Assembly: GCF_000425745.1 (NCBI RefSeq)
Contig: NZ_AUEA01000007.1
Location: 1 to 64,000 of the forward strand
Source of the DNA: Pseudomonas cremoricolorata DSM 17059 = NBRC 16634
Lineage (GTDB): Bacteria; Pseudomonadota; Gammaproteobacteria; Pseudomonadales; Pseudomonadaceae
Reading direction: 5' to 3'
Length of the DNA: 64,000 bases
The notes beneath the pieces were generated by a model. It did no database searches. It worked only from the letters and a program-made list of their open reading frames with translations, and was not told the DNA's origin. How positions within the stretch are numbered: position 1 is the stretch's first letter; each line of letters begins with the position of its first letter. A program made the translations under genes and the position numbers. Positions 33,305 through 42,655 of this stretch are shown one piece after another.

Positions 33305-33545
33305 ACAGTTCTCCCTGTTGGAAAAAGTGGGGAGGCCCAAACGCCCGCCCCTGAGTTGGCATGCCTTCGGAAACGCCCTGACTAGACAGGTTTCTCAGGT
33401 TCCGAAAAACAGGCGCAAGTATTGCGAGGGGGGGTGACAGATTCATGTCTGGTTGATGGCACTTCGTTTAAAACGCGTCTTCAGGTTTGAGTGTGCGCGG
33501 CAACTTCCCTGATACTGCTTGCCTCTTTATGCCCGAGTAGCGCCC

Positions 33546-34673
33546 GTGATCAGCCTGCACAGCCTTGCCCACCTGCACGACCTGCCCGCAGCGACCTGGG
33601 ACGCTCTGGTGCCGCCCGACCAGCCGTTTCTGCGCCATGCTTTTCTCAGCGCCATGGAAGACAGCGCCAGTGTCTGCCGCGCCACCGGCTGGGCCGCCGA
33701 GCACCTGGTGCTCGAGCGCGATGGCCAGGTGCGCGCGCTGCTGCCGGCATACCGCAAGTGGCATTCGTTCGGCGAGTACGTGTTCGATCACGGCTGGGCC
33801 GAGGCCTGTGAACGGGCCGGCATCGCCTACTACCCCAAGCTGCTGGGCGCCGTGCCGTTCAGCCCGGTCAGCGGCCCGCGGCTGCTGGCGCATGACCAGG
33901 CCGATGCCCAGTTGCTGTTGCAGGCGCTACCCGAATACCTGAACAAGGGGCAGTTGTCGGGCGCACACATCAACTTCACCGACCCAGGCCTCGATCGACT
34001 GCTGGCCGCGCAGCCCGGCTGGCTGCAACGACTGGGCTGCCAGTTCCACTGGCGCAACCGCGACTACCGCGACTTCCAGGATTTCCTCGACACGCTGACC
34101 TCGCGCAAACGCAAGCAGCTGCGCAAGGAGCGCGAGCAGGTGGCGGGGCAGGGCATCGTTTTCACGCATTACCAGGGCGGCGAGCTAAGCCAGGCGCAGT
34201 GGGACTTCATCTACCGCTGCTACGCCAACACCTACGCGGTGCGCCGCCGCGCGCCGTACCTGACCCGCGAATTCTTCAGCCTGATTGCCGAGCGCATGCC
34301 CGAGGCGATTCATGTGGTCATCGCCCGGCAGGGCAGTCGTGAGGTGGCCATGGCCTTGAGTCTGCTGGGCAGCGACAGCCTGTATGGGCGTTACTGGGGC
34401 TGCCTGGACGAGTTCGACCGGCTGCATTTCGAGACCTGTTTCTATCAGGGCATGGAGTTCGCCATCGGCCAGGGCCTGCGCCGCTTCGACGCCGGCGCCC
34501 AGGGCGAGCACAAGCTGATTCGCGGTTTCGAGCCGGTGCTCACGCACTCCTGGCACTACCTGCTGCACCCCGGTCTGCGCCAGGCGGTGAACGAGTTTCT
34601 GCGTGAAGAGCGCGTGGGCGTGCAGGCCTACGCCGAGCAGGCGCAGACCCTGTTGCCGTATCGCTGTGAGTGA
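33546..34673 (+). CDS. FemAB-like acyltransferase (PF04339/DUF482 type)
   Basis: A 375-residue protein with the GNAT/FemAB-like fold of the DUF482 family, widely annotated as an N-acetyltransferase or peptidoglycan-related. Characteristic blocks are KRKQLRKEREQV (about 185-196), YANTYAVRRRAPYLTREFF, SLYGRYWGC and FDAGAQGEHKLIRGFEP. Biochemical role is unknown. I choose GTG 33546; an upstream TTG (33519) would add nine residues. It is unrelated in location to the two FemAB-like genes of the quorum-sensing cluster, though its domain type is similar. Confidence 0.75.
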   Translation: MISLHSLAHLHDLPAATWDALVPPDQPFLRHAFLSAMEDSASVCRATGWAAEHLVLERDGQVRALLPAYRKWHSFGEYVFDHGWAEACERAGIAYYPKLLGAVPFSPVSGPRLLAHDQADAQLLLQALPEYLNKGQLSGAHINFTDPGLDRLLAAQPGWLQRLGCQFHWRNRDYRDFQDFLDTLTSRKRKQLRKEREQVAGQGIVFTHYQGGELSQAQWDFIYRCYANTYAVRRRAPYLTREFFSLIAERMPEAIHVVIARQGSREVAMALSLLGSDSLYGRYWGCLDEFDRLHFETCFYQGMEFAIGQGLRRFDAGAQGEHKLIRGFEPVLTHSWHYLLHPGLRQAVNEFLREERVGVQAYAEQAQTLLPYRCE

Positions 34674-34729
34674 GGGACGCCGACTGTTCATGGCTGGCAG
34701 CAGCAACCAGCCATGAACCGCGGCAGGCA

Positions 34730-36562
34730 TCAATCGATGCCGACGAAGCCGCCGGTCTGGTGCTGCCACAGCCGGGCATACACGCCCTTGTGCGCCAGCA
34801 GCTCGGCATGGCTGCCCATCTCGACGATCTTGCCTTTGTCGAGCACCACCAGGCGGTCCATGCGCGCGATGGTCGACAGGCGGTGGGCGATGGCGATCAC
34901 CGTCTTGCCTTGCATCAGCGTTTCCAGGCTCTCCTGAATCGCCGCTTCGACTTCGGAATCGAGCGCCGAGGTGGCTTCGTCCATGATCAGAATCGGCGCG
35001 TTCTTCAGCAGCACCCGGGCAATGGCGATGCGCTGACGCTGGCCGCCCGAGAGCTTGACCCCGCGTTCACCGACATGCGCATCGAAACCGGTGCGGCCCT
35101 GGGCATCGGAAAGTTGCGGGATGAACTCGTCGGCGCGTGCCTGGCGCACCGCTTCACGCATCTCGGCCTCGCTGGCCTCGGGTCTGCCATACAGCAGGTT
35201 TTCGCGAATCGATCGGTGCAGCAGCGAGGTGTCCTGGGTGATCATGCCGATCTGCGCGCGCAGGCTGGCTTGGTTGACCGTGGCGATGTCCTGGTCGTCG
35301 ATCAGAATCTGTCCGCCATGGATGTCGTACAGGCGCAGCAGCAGGTTGACCAGGGTCGACTTGCCGGCGCCGGACGGCCCGATCAGGCCGATCTTCTCGC
35401 CCGGACGGATGTTCAGTTCCAGCCCTTCGATGACCTTGTTGGCCTTGCCGTAGTGGAAGTCGACGTGGTGGAAATGCACCGCGCCGCGGCTGACCTCGAG
35501 CGCCGGCGCGTCGGCCTGGTCGCGTACGGTAACCGGCTGGGCGATGGTCTGCAGGCCGTCCTGGACCATGCCGATGTTCTCGAAGATGCCGTTGACCACC
35601 CACATGATCCAGCCCGACATATTGACGATACGGATCACCAGGCCCGTGGCCAGGGCGATGGCGCCGACGCTGATCAGCGACTGCGTCCACAGCCACAGCG
35701 CAAGGCCGGTGGTGGTCACCACCAGCAGGCCGTTGAGGCTGGTGATGACCACGTCCATGCTGGTGACCACGCGCGAGGCGAGCTGGGTCTTTTCGGTCTG
35801 CTCGCGGATCGCTTCGCGGGCGTATTGCTGCTCATGGTCGGTGTGGGCGAACAGCTTCAGGGTGGTGATGTTGGTGTAGCCGTCGACGATGCGCCCCATG
35901 AGCTTGGAGCGGGCGTCGGAGGACACCACCGAGCGCGCCTTGACCCGCGGCACGTAGTAGCACAGCGCACCGATGTAGCCGACGATCCACACCAGCAGCG
36001 GCAGCATCAGCCGCCAGTCGGCCTCGGCGAACAGCACCAGCGAGGTGATGGCGTAGATCAGCACGTGCCACAGCGCATCGACCGCCTGCACCGCCGAGTC
36101 GCGCAGCGAGTTGCCGGTCTGCATGATGCGCTGGGCGATGCGCCCGGCGAAATCGTTCTGGAAGAAGTTCAGGCTCTGGCGCAGCACGTAGGTGTGGTTC
36201 TGCCAGCGGATCAGGCTGGTCATGCCGGGGTTGATGGTCTGATGCACCAGCAGGTCGTGCAGGCCGAAGAAAATAGGCCGCAACAGCAGCACCACCACCA
36301 GCATCCAGATCAGCTCGCCGCTGTGCTGGCTGAAGAAATTGACGTTGGGCGTGCCCTGGGCCAGATCGATGATGCGGCTGAGGAAACTGAACATCGCCAC
36401 TTCGATCAGCGAGGCGATCAGGCCGACCACCAGCAGCGCGGCGAAACTCGGCCACACCTGGCGCATGTAGTAGAGGTAGAAGGGCAGTACCTTGCCGGGC
36501 GGCGCCTCGCTGGGCGCCTCACGGAAGATGTCGATCAGTTGCTCGAAACGCCGGTACAGCAT
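34730..36562 (-). CDS. ABC exporter, fused permease/ATPase
   Basis: A 610-residue half-transporter of the MsbA/multidrug type. The first ~330 residues hold six membrane segments; the nucleotide-binding domain follows with Walker A GPSGAGKSTL, the signature LSGGQRQRIAIAR, Walker B ILIMDEATSALDSE and the His switch IAHRLST. It works as a homodimer exporting lipids or drugs; substrate is unknown. It precedes ppiA's reading direction in the same order as PA3228 and PA3227 (ppiA) of P. aeruginosa. ATG 36562 is chosen with AGGAG upstream. Confidence 0.9.
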   Translation of the reverse strand: MLYRRFEQLIDIFREAPSEAPPGKVLPFYLYYMRQVWPSFAALLVVGLIASLIEVAMFSFLSRIIDLAQGTPNVNFFSQHSGELIWMLVVVLLLRPIFFGLHDLLVHQTINPGMTSLIRWQNHTYVLRQSLNFFQNDFAGRIAQRIMQTGNSLRDSAVQAVDALWHVLIYAITSLVLFAEADWRLMLPLLVWIVGYIGALCYYVPRVKARSVVSSDARSKLMGRIVDGYTNITTLKLFAHTDHEQQYAREAIREQTEKTQLASRVVTSMDVVITSLNGLLVVTTTGLALWLWTQSLISVGAIALATGLVIRIVNMSGWIMWVVNGIFENIGMVQDGLQTIAQPVTVRDQADAPALEVSRGAVHFHHVDFHYGKANKVIEGLELNIRPGEKIGLIGPSGAGKSTLVNLLLRLYDIHGGQILIDDQDIATVNQASLRAQIGMITQDTSLLHRSIRENLLYGRPEASEAEMREAVRQARADEFIPQLSDAQGRTGFDAHVGERGVKLSGGQRQRIAIARVLLKNAPILIMDEATSALDSEVEAAIQESLETLMQGKTVIAIAHRLSTIARMDRLVVLDKGKIVEMGSHAELLAHKGVYARLWQHQTGGFVGID

Positions 36563-36628
36563 GGGGACGAACACTCCTGGCAAGACTCGCGCGGGGTAGC
36601 GACTGCACATCCCTGTGCAGCGAGACGA

Positions 36629-37186
36629 TCAGTCGATGCGCTTGGCCGACTTGATCAGCACCGGATCGACCGGCACGTCACGCATACCTTTCTTGATGGT
36701 GGTGGGCGAGGCGACGATGCGGTCGACCACGTCCATGCCCTTGGTGACCTTGCCGAATACCGCGTAACCCGCGTCGCGACCCGGGTCGAGGAAGGCGTTG
36801 TCGGCCACGTTGATGAAGAACTGGCTGGTCGCAGAATTAGGGTTGGAGGTGCGCGCCATCGACAGCGTGCCGCGGGTGTTGAGCAGGCCGTTGCTGGCTT
36901 CGTTCTTGATCGGGTCTTTGGTGTCTTTCTGCACCATCTGCTCGGTGAAGCCGCCGCCCTGGACCATGAAGCCCGGAATCACCCGGTGGAACTGGGTGCC
37001 GTTGTAGAAACCGCTGTCGACGTAGGCGAGGAAGTTCTTGGTGCTGAGCGGCGCCTTGTCGGCATTGAGCTCGATTTCCACTGCGCCGAAGCTGGTGTCG
37101 AGCAGCACATGCGGGGTCTTGTCGGAAGCCATGAGGTTGGCAGCGAAGGCCAGCGAGCAGGTGGCGAGAAGCAGTTTCTTCAGCAT
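36629..37186 (-). CDS. ppiA: Periplasmic peptidyl-prolyl cis-trans isomerase, cyclophilin type
   Basis: A 185-residue cyclophilin. An N-terminal signal peptide ([20 protein letters not shown]) directs it to the periplasm. The catalytic region [14 protein letters not shown] contains the active-site Arg/Phe, and [15 protein letters not shown] is the second conserved block. It speeds proline isomerisation in exported proteins. It lies 66 bases upstream of the ABC exporter on the same strand. Confidence 0.92.
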   Translation of the reverse strand: MLKKLLLATCSLAFAANLMASDKTPHVLLDTSFGAVEIELNADKAPLSTKNFLAYVDSGFYNGTQFHRVIPGFMVQGGGFTEQMVQKDTKDPIKNEASNGLLNTRGTLSMARTSNPNSATSQFFINVADNAFLDPGRDAGYAVFGKVTKGMDVVDRIVASPTTIKKGMRDVPVDPVLIKSAKRID

Positions 37187-37367
37187 GGGTAGGCAGTCCT
37201 TGTGGAGTTGAGACCACCGGCGCAGGGCGCTGGCGGATTCTGTGGGGTCGAACGAGGCGTCTAGGGTGCCGCGATTCGTCGATCACCGCCAGTGCGACGC
37301 CTGTCCTGACAGGGCTCACCAGCTCCGACACTGTGTCGGGCAGTGGTGTTCCGACACCGCGTGCGGA

Positions 37368-38291
37368 TCACGCCTGGGCCGGGGCGGCGAATGGCACGTC
37401 GAGCGGCGCGGTGTCGAAGTTGCGCAGCAGGTCGATGAGGATCTGCGTGGCCGGGCCGAGGGTCTTTTCCTTGCTGGCATACAGGTAGAACAGAGGGTGA
37501 CGACGGCCGCCCTGTTCCAGTGGCAGCGGCTTGAGCACGCCTTCGCGCAACTCGCGCTCGATCATGTGACGCGGCAGCCAGGCAAAACCCAGGCCGCTGC
37601 TGACGAAGGTTGCCGCAGTGCCCAGGCTGCCCACCGTCCAGCGCTGCTCGGCGCCGAGCCAGCCGACATCCCGCGGCTGCGCCCGGCCCGAGTCGCGGAT
37701 CACCACCTGCAACTGGCTTTCCAGGTCCTGGAAGGTCAGTTGCCGGCCGCTGCGGTGCAGGCTGTGCTCGGGGTGGGCGACGGCGACGAACTCCACCGCG
37801 CTCAGTTCGCTGCCCAGGTAGCCGCCGATGCTGTAGCTGCTGATGGCAAGATCGGCGACGCCTTCGAGCAACACTTCCTCGACCCCCGACAGCACTTCTT
37901 CACGCAGCCGCACCCGGCAGCCGCGGCTCTGCGGCATGAACGCGCTGAGGGCGCGCACCAGCCGCGCATTGGGGTAGGCGGCGTCGACCACCAGGCGCAC
38001 CTCGGCTTCCCAGCCCTGTTCCATGTGGTGGGCGAGGTCTTCGAGCTGACTGGCCTGCTTGACCAGATGCCGCGAGCGACGCAGCAAAACGTCGCCGGCT
38101 TCGGTGAGCACCGCCTTGCGCCCGTCGATGCGCAGCAGCGGCACGCCCAGTTGTTCCTGCATGCGCCCAACCGTGTAGCTCACCGAGGATTGCGAGCGGT
38201 GCAGGGCTTCGGCGGCCTGTGCAAAGCCGCCGTGGTCGACCACCGCCTGCAGGGTTCGCCATTGATCGAGGGTGACGCGGGGCGCTTTCAT
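37368..38291 (-). CDS. LysR family transcriptional regulator
   Basis: A 307-residue LysR regulator. The N-terminal helix-turn-helix is in HGGFAQAAEALHRSQSSVSYTVGRMQ (about 19-44); the effector-binding domain follows. It is divergent from a small secreted protein gene with only 48 bases between the starts, and azoR follows that gene. Control of those genes, perhaps in response to quinones or azo-type electrophiles, is inferred from position alone. Confidence 0.9.
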   Translation of the reverse strand: MKAPRVTLDQWRTLQAVVDHGGFAQAAEALHRSQSSVSYTVGRMQEQLGVPLLRIDGRKAVLTEAGDVLLRRSRHLVKQASQLEDLAHHMEQGWEAEVRLVVDAAYPNARLVRALSAFMPQSRGCRVRLREEVLSGVEEVLLEGVADLAISSYSIGGYLGSELSAVEFVAVAHPEHSLHRSGRQLTFQDLESQLQVVIRDSGRAQPRDVGWLGAEQRWTVGSLGTAATFVSSGLGFAWLPRHMIERELREGVLKPLPLEQGGRRHPLFYLYASKEKTLGPATQILIDLLRNFDTAPLDVPFAAPAQA

Positions 38292-38339
38292 GGGGGCTTC
38301 CTGTTGTCCTAAGCTGCGCTCCTACAAGGAGCACGTCTG

Positions 38340-38654
38340 ATGAAGATCTATTGCCTGATGCTGTTGTGCAGCCTGCCGATGCTCGCGCAGGCCTATCCCA
38401 TCGAAGTGGAAAAAAACCTGGAAGGGGTCAAGGTCGACTTCACCGCCTACGACCCGGCGCCCGACCTCGGCGCTGTAACGTTGAACAACTACGGCCAGCA
38501 ACCTGCGGCCTGTAAGGTGACCCTGCGCAATGGCCCCGAAGCGCCGCGGGTGCGGCGGGTCAACCTGGCCCCGGGGCAGCGGGCAAGCGTGACCGTGCGC
38601 TTCAACCGCGAGGTGCTGAAACTGCGGGTCAGCGTAGCCTGTACGAATCAATAA
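38340..38654 (+). CDS. Small secreted protein of unknown function
   Basis: A 104-residue protein with a signal peptide (MKIYCLMLLCSLPMLAQA, cleavage before YPIEV). The mature 86 residues have two cysteines (ACKV, VACT) and beta-type sequence ending in LKLRVSVACTNQ. Similar proteins in databases are sometimes mislabelled as phosphoglycerate kinase; nothing here supports that. It starts 48 bases from the divergent LysR gene. ATAAGGAG-like CAAGGAG precedes the ATG. Confidence 0.75.
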   Translation: MKIYCLMLLCSLPMLAQAYPIEVEKNLEGVKVDFTAYDPAPDLGAVTLNNYGQQPAACKVTLRNGPEAPRVRRVNLAPGQRASVTVRFNREVLKLRVSVACTNQ

Positions 38655-38759
38655 GCGAATAATTCGATAGATTGAACCCAGTTTTTACGCTTTTTTATCG
38701 ATCGGTCAACCGCTAGTCTCACCTCCATCGCAGCACACATTTCGCCGATGGAGGCATTC

Positions 38760-39359
38760 ATGTCCCGTGTATTGATTATCGAGAGCAGCGCCCGCCAGCA
38801 AGATTCCGTGTCGCGTCAACTGACCCGCGAGTTCATCGAGCAATGGCAGGCCAGCCACCCCGACGATCAAATCACCCTGCGCGACCTGGCCGTGAACCCA
38901 GTGCCGCACCTGGACGCCGACCTGCTTGGCGGCTGGATGAAGCCCGAAGCGCAGCGCTCGACGGCCGAGGCCCAGGCGCTGGCGCGCTCCAATCTGCTGA
39001 CCGATGAACTGCTGGCCGCCGATGTTCTGGTGCTGGCCGCACCGATGTACAACTTCACCATCCCCAGCACGCTCAAGGCCTGGCTCGACCACGTGCTGCG
39101 CGCCGGCATCACCTTCAAGTACACCCCGACCGGCCCGCAAGGCCTGCTCACCGGCAAGCGCGCCATCGTGCTCACGGCCCGTGGCGGTATCCATGCCGGT
39201 GCGGTCAGCGATCACCAGGAACCCTACCTGCGTCAGGCCATGGCCTTCATCGGCATCCACGAAGTCGACTTCATCCACGCCGAAGGCCTGAACATGAGCG
39301 GCGACTTCCACGACCAGGGCATGGCCCACGCCAAGGCGCGTATCGCTGCGGTGGCCTGA
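38760..39359 (+). CDS. azoR: FMN-dependent NADH-azoreductase
   Basis: A 199-residue flavodoxin-fold reductase of the AzoR family. The FMN phosphate loop is in ESSARQQDSVSRQLTREF (about 8-25); APMYNFTIPSTLKAWLDHVLRAG (about 95-117) is the family signature; TARGG follows near 140. It reduces azo dyes and quinones using NADH and FMN. ATG 38760 has GGAGG 5 bases upstream; the ATG at 38748 overlaps that site. An 11-bp palindrome CGAATAATTCG (38656-38666) lies in the promoter region. Confidence 0.93.
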   Translation: MSRVLIIESSARQQDSVSRQLTREFIEQWQASHPDDQITLRDLAVNPVPHLDADLLGGWMKPEAQRSTAEAQALARSNLLTDELLAADVLVLAAPMYNFTIPSTLKAWLDHVLRAGITFKYTPTGPQGLLTGKRAIVLTARGGIHAGAVSDHQEPYLRQAMAFIGIHEVDFIHAEGLNMSGDFHDQGMAHAKARIAAVA

Positions 39360-39412
39360 GCCTTAAGGAATTCCCAAACCTGACACCCTGTTTTGCTCCT
39401 TTGGGTGTACCT

Positions 39413-39442
39413 GCCCGGCCAGCGATGGTCGGGCGTTTTTTT
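39413..39442 (+). terminator. azoR terminator
   Basis: GCCCGGCC (39413-39420) and GGTCGGGC (39427-39434) form a stem followed by a run of seven T. It is 53 bases past the azoR stop. Confidence 0.88.
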
Positions 39443-39504
39443 GCCTGTTGGACGGGCGCTGCGCAACCCGCTAAGGTCGCCGCCTTGATTGAGACGAGGG
39501 CGTC

Positions 39505-40359
39505 ATGGGCTACCTGATAATCGTTGCGCTGATCCAGGCGTTTTCCTTCAACCTGATCGGCGAATACCTGGCCGGGCAGGTCGACAGCTACTTCGCCGTG
39601 CTGGCGCGGGTAGTGCTCGCCGCAGTGGTGTTCTTGCCTTTGACGCGCTGGCGCCAGGTCGAACCGCGCTTCATGCGCTCGATGCTGCTGATCGGCGCCT
39701 TGCAGTACGGCATCACCTATGTGTGCCTGTACCTGAGTTTCCGCGTGCTGACAGTGCCCGAGGTGTTGCTGTTCACCGTGCTCACCCCGCTGCACGTGAC
39801 CCTGATCGAAGACGCCCTGAACCGCCGCTTCAACCCTTGGGCGCTGCTGGCGGCACTGGTGGCGGTGGCTGGCGCTGCGGTGATTCGTTTCGACAGCATC
39901 AGTGGCGATTTCTTCATCGGCTTCCTGCTGCTGCAACTGGCCAACTTCACCTATGCCGCCGGCCAGGTGCTGTATCGCCACCTGGTCGCACGCCACCCCA
40001 GCGACCTGCCGCACTATCGCCGCTTCGGCTACTTCTACCTGGGGGCCTTGCTGATCGCCTTGCCGGGTTTTCTGCTGTTCGGCAACGCCGAGCACCTGCC
40101 CAGCACCGATACCCAGTGGCTGGTGCTGGCCTTCCTCGGCCTGGTGCCGACGGCGCTGGGGCTGTACTGGTGGAACAAGGGTGCGTGCCTGGTGCCTGGC
40201 GCCACTCTGGCGGTGATGAACAACCTGCATGTGCCGGTGGGCCTGGTGCTCAACCTGCTGATCTGGAACCAGAACGCCCCGCTGGGCCGCCTGCTGGTGG
40301 GCGGCACGGTGATTCTGGCGTCGGTGTGGATGAGTCGATTGGGGCCGAGGCGGTATTGA
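39505..40359 (+). CDS. EamA/DMT family transporter
   Basis: A 284-residue inner-membrane protein with ten hydrophobic helices in two repeats of the drug/metabolite transporter superfamily. Typical features are the FSFNLIGEYLAG helix, LTPLHVTLIEDALNRRFNPW linking helices 4 and 5, and PTALGLYWWNKGACLVPGATLAVMNNLH in the second repeat. Members export amino acids and related metabolites. The stop codon lies inside a 53-bp palindrome at the 3' end. Confidence 0.85.
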   Translation: MGYLIIVALIQAFSFNLIGEYLAGQVDSYFAVLARVVLAAVVFLPLTRWRQVEPRFMRSMLLIGALQYGITYVCLYLSFRVLTVPEVLLFTVLTPLHVTLIEDALNRRFNPWALLAALVAVAGAAVIRFDSISGDFFIGFLLLQLANFTYAAGQVLYRHLVARHPSDLPHYRRFGYFYLGALLIALPGFLLFGNAEHLPSTDTQWLVLAFLGLVPTALGLYWWNKGACLVPGATLAVMNNLHVPVGLVLNLLIWNQNAPLGRLLVGGTVILASVWMSRLGPRRY

Positions 40360-40408
40360 ACTGCGTCCCAAAAGTGGACGGGTGTCCAACATTTGAGGTG
40401 CAGTTCAA
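40356..40408. repeat. Palindrome resembling two fused insertion-sequence ends
   Basis: TTGAACTGC (40356-40364) and GCAGTTCAA (40400-40408) are perfect 9-bp arms, and the similarity continues inward (CAAA-G-TGGAC) with about 19 of 24 bases matching across a single gap; only two bases separate the arms. The TGAACTGC..CAAA..TTGGACA pattern is like the terminal repeats of IS3-family elements. No transposase is present. It overlaps the end of the transporter gene and lies between converging genes, so it may also act as a terminator. Confidence 0.6.
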
Positions 40409-40413
40409 CCCAA

Positions 40414-41457
40414 TCAGCGCGCGGCCCAGGCGTTGAAACGCTCTTCCAGCTCTTCACCGTGGTCAACCCAGAACTCGGCATCCACCAGTTGGGCCTGGGC
40501 CAGGTTGGCTGGGGCGGTGGGGAGCTGTTGCTGGACCTCCTGGGGCAGCTGTGCCAGGGCGTCCTGGCGGATCGGGCCGTAGGGGATCTGCGTCGAGAAG
40601 GTTTTCTGCGCATCGGCCTGGCTGGCGAAGCGGATGAAGTCTTCGGCCAGGGACTTGTTCTTGCTGCCGCGCACGATGGCCCAGTGGTCCGGGTCGTACA
40701 GGCTGCCGGGCCAGACGATGTTGAGCGACGAACCTTCCTGCTGCGCCGAGGCGATACGCCCGTTGTAGGCCGCCGACATCACCACATCACCGGCCACCAG
40801 CCATTGCGCCGGCTGGGCGCCTGCTTCCCACCACTGGATGCTGGACTTGATCTGATCGAGCTTCTTGAACGCCCGGTCGACCCCCTCGGGGGTGGCCAGC
40901 ACGCGGTACAGTTCCTCGCGCTTCACGCCGTCGGCGAGCAGGGCGAACTCCAGCGTGTACTTGGCGCCCTTGCGCAGGCCGCGCTTGCCGGGGAAGCGCT
41001 GGGTGTCCCAGAAATCGGCCCAGGAGGCGGGGCCGGTGGTGAGTTTTTTCGGGTTGTAGGCCAGCACCATCGACCACACGTAGCTGGCCACCCCGCATTC
41101 ACTGACGGTGCCGGGCAGGTAGCCCGATTGCGCGCCGATGATGTTGGCGTCGAGCTTCTCGAACAGCCCCGATTCACAGCCGCGGATCAGCTCCGGGCTT
41201 TCCACCTCGACCACATCCCATGACACATGGCCGACATCGACCATGGCCTTGATCTTCGACAGCTCGCCGTTGTATTCGCCGGCCACCACGCGACCGGCGC
41301 CGCTTTGTTCGAACGGCTGGAAATAGGCTTTCTGCTGCGCCGCCTTGGTGGCACCGCCGAAGGAAATCACCGTGAGGCTGGAGGAGGCGGCGCTGAACGC
41401 CGGAAAGCTGATGGCCGAGAGCAAGGCAAGGCTGAGCGACACGTTACGAGTACGCAT
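40414..41457 (-). CDS. ABC transporter periplasmic binding protein (polyamine type)
   Basis: A 347-residue extracellular solute-binding protein of the PotD/SBP_bac_8 type. Signal peptide is MRTRNVSLSLALLSAISFPAFSA. The fold is visible in LTVISFGGATKAAQQKAYFQPFE, YNGELSKIKAMVDVGHVSWDVVEVE, and WWEAGAQPAQWLVAGDVVMSAAYNGRI. Such proteins bind putrescine, spermidine or related cations in the periplasm. No permease or ATPase gene lies nearby, so its transporter partners must be elsewhere. It is divergent from a LysR gene. Confidence 0.85.
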   Translation of the reverse strand: MRTRNVSLSLALLSAISFPAFSAASSSLTVISFGGATKAAQQKAYFQPFEQSGAGRVVAGEYNGELSKIKAMVDVGHVSWDVVEVESPELIRGCESGLFEKLDANIIGAQSGYLPGTVSECGVASYVWSMVLAYNPKKLTTGPASWADFWDTQRFPGKRGLRKGAKYTLEFALLADGVKREELYRVLATPEGVDRAFKKLDQIKSSIQWWEAGAQPAQWLVAGDVVMSAAYNGRIASAQQEGSSLNIVWPGSLYDPDHWAIVRGSKNKSLAEDFIRFASQADAQKTFSTQIPYGPIRQDALAQLPQEVQQQLPTAPANLAQAQLVDAEFWVDHGEELEERFNAWAAR

Positions 41458-41710
41458 GGAAACTCCCTCATTACTTTATGGTTGTATGGTCGAGAGGCAG
41501 TAAGGGGTGAATGCTCTGGCGCCGTGCGGCGTGGGCGGCGGCGCTGTTGTTGTGGTTCGATGGTGCGCCACTGTGGCGGCGAGGAAAACGATTAAAAATA
41601 TGCTTCGGGGTTATGAAAAAGCTCGCCAGGCCAGGCGGCCAGGTGCGGTATGGTGGAGCACCATTTCCCCGGCTCGGCGCGTGCCGGCCCGTTCACCGCG
41701 AGGGGCGTCC
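41458..41710. other. Binding-protein/LysR divergent promoter region
   Basis: 253 bases between divergent starts. Contains the promoters of both genes. AT-rich stretches lie at 41464-41485 and 41590-41625; no palindrome stands out. Confidence 0.35.
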
Positions 41711-42640
41711 GTGGCTTCCTACACCCTGCGACAGTTGCGCTACTTCGTCACCACGGTCGAGGCCGGCAGCGTCGCCGAAGCCTCGCGCCAGCTGTACATC
41801 GCCCAGCCGTCGATTTCCACGGCGATCAAGAATCTCGAAGGCAGCTTCGGCGTGCAGCTGTTCATCCGCCATCACGCCCAGGGCGTGTCGCTGACCCCAA
41901 GCGGCAAACGCTTCTACCACAAGGCCCAGGAACTGCTGCGCATCGCCCATGAGTTCGAACAGAACGCCCTGGCCGACAACGCGGTGATGACCGGGCAGAT
42001 CGACATCGGCTGCTTCGAAACCGTGGCGCCGCTGTACCTGCCGCAGTTGATCGCAGGCTTCAGCGCGCTATACCCCGGCGTCAACATCCGCCTGCGCGAC
42101 GGTGACCAGCAAGAGCTGGTGCAGGGCCTGACCGCCGGCAGCTTCGATGTGGCGTTTCTCTACGACCACGAACTGGACAACACCATCGAAACCGAGCCGC
42201 TGATGCCGGCGCAGAAACCCTACGTGCTGCTGCCGGCCGGGCACCGCTTCGCCAGTCAGGCCAGGGTTTCGCTGCGCGAGCTGGTGCACGAGCCGATGAT
42301 CCTGCTCGACGTGCTGCCCAGCCGCGCCTATTTCGTCAGCCTGTTCCACGAACTGGGGCTGACCCCGAACATCGTCTTCGGCTCACCGTCCATCGAGATG
42401 GTGCGCGGCATGGTCGGCCAGGGCTTTGGCTTCTCGCTGCTGGTGACGCGGCCGTTCTCCACCCACAGCTACGATGGGCAGAAGTTGGCCACCGTGGAGC
42501 TGGCCGAGGCGGTGACGCCGTCTGGGCTGGTCAGTGCGCGCCTGCGCAAGAGCCAACTGACCAAGCCGGTGCAGGTGTTCGTCGACTTCTGCCGCGAACG
42601 CCTGACCGCGCTGAGTCAGTCGGGGCAGGGCGGTGCCTAG
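41711..42640 (+). CDS. LysR family transcriptional regulator
   Basis: A 309-residue LysR regulator. The helix-turn-helix is VAEASRQLYIAQPSISTAIKNLE (about 20-42). The effector domain follows from ~90. GTG 41711 is chosen because it gives the standard MASYTLRQLRYFVTTVE start and has AGGGG 7 bases upstream; frame-open sequence further upstream lacks family similarity. It is divergent from the binding-protein gene and convergent with argE, so it could control either side. Confidence 0.85.
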   Translation: MASYTLRQLRYFVTTVEAGSVAEASRQLYIAQPSISTAIKNLEGSFGVQLFIRHHAQGVSLTPSGKRFYHKAQELLRIAHEFEQNALADNAVMTGQIDIGCFETVAPLYLPQLIAGFSALYPGVNIRLRDGDQQELVQGLTAGSFDVAFLYDHELDNTIETEPLMPAQKPYVLLPAGHRFASQARVSLRELVHEPMILLDVLPSRAYFVSLFHELGLTPNIVFGSPSIEMVRGMVGQGFGFSLLVTRPFSTHSYDGQKLATVELAEAVTPSGLVSARLRKSQLTKPVQVFVDFCRERLTALSQSGQGGA

Positions 42641-42655
42641 GGGCTTTACGAAACG

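Noticed and set aside
34670..37192. 840-codon frame opposite the ABC exporter and cyclophilin
   Set aside because: Spans two real genes on the other strand and has shadow composition.
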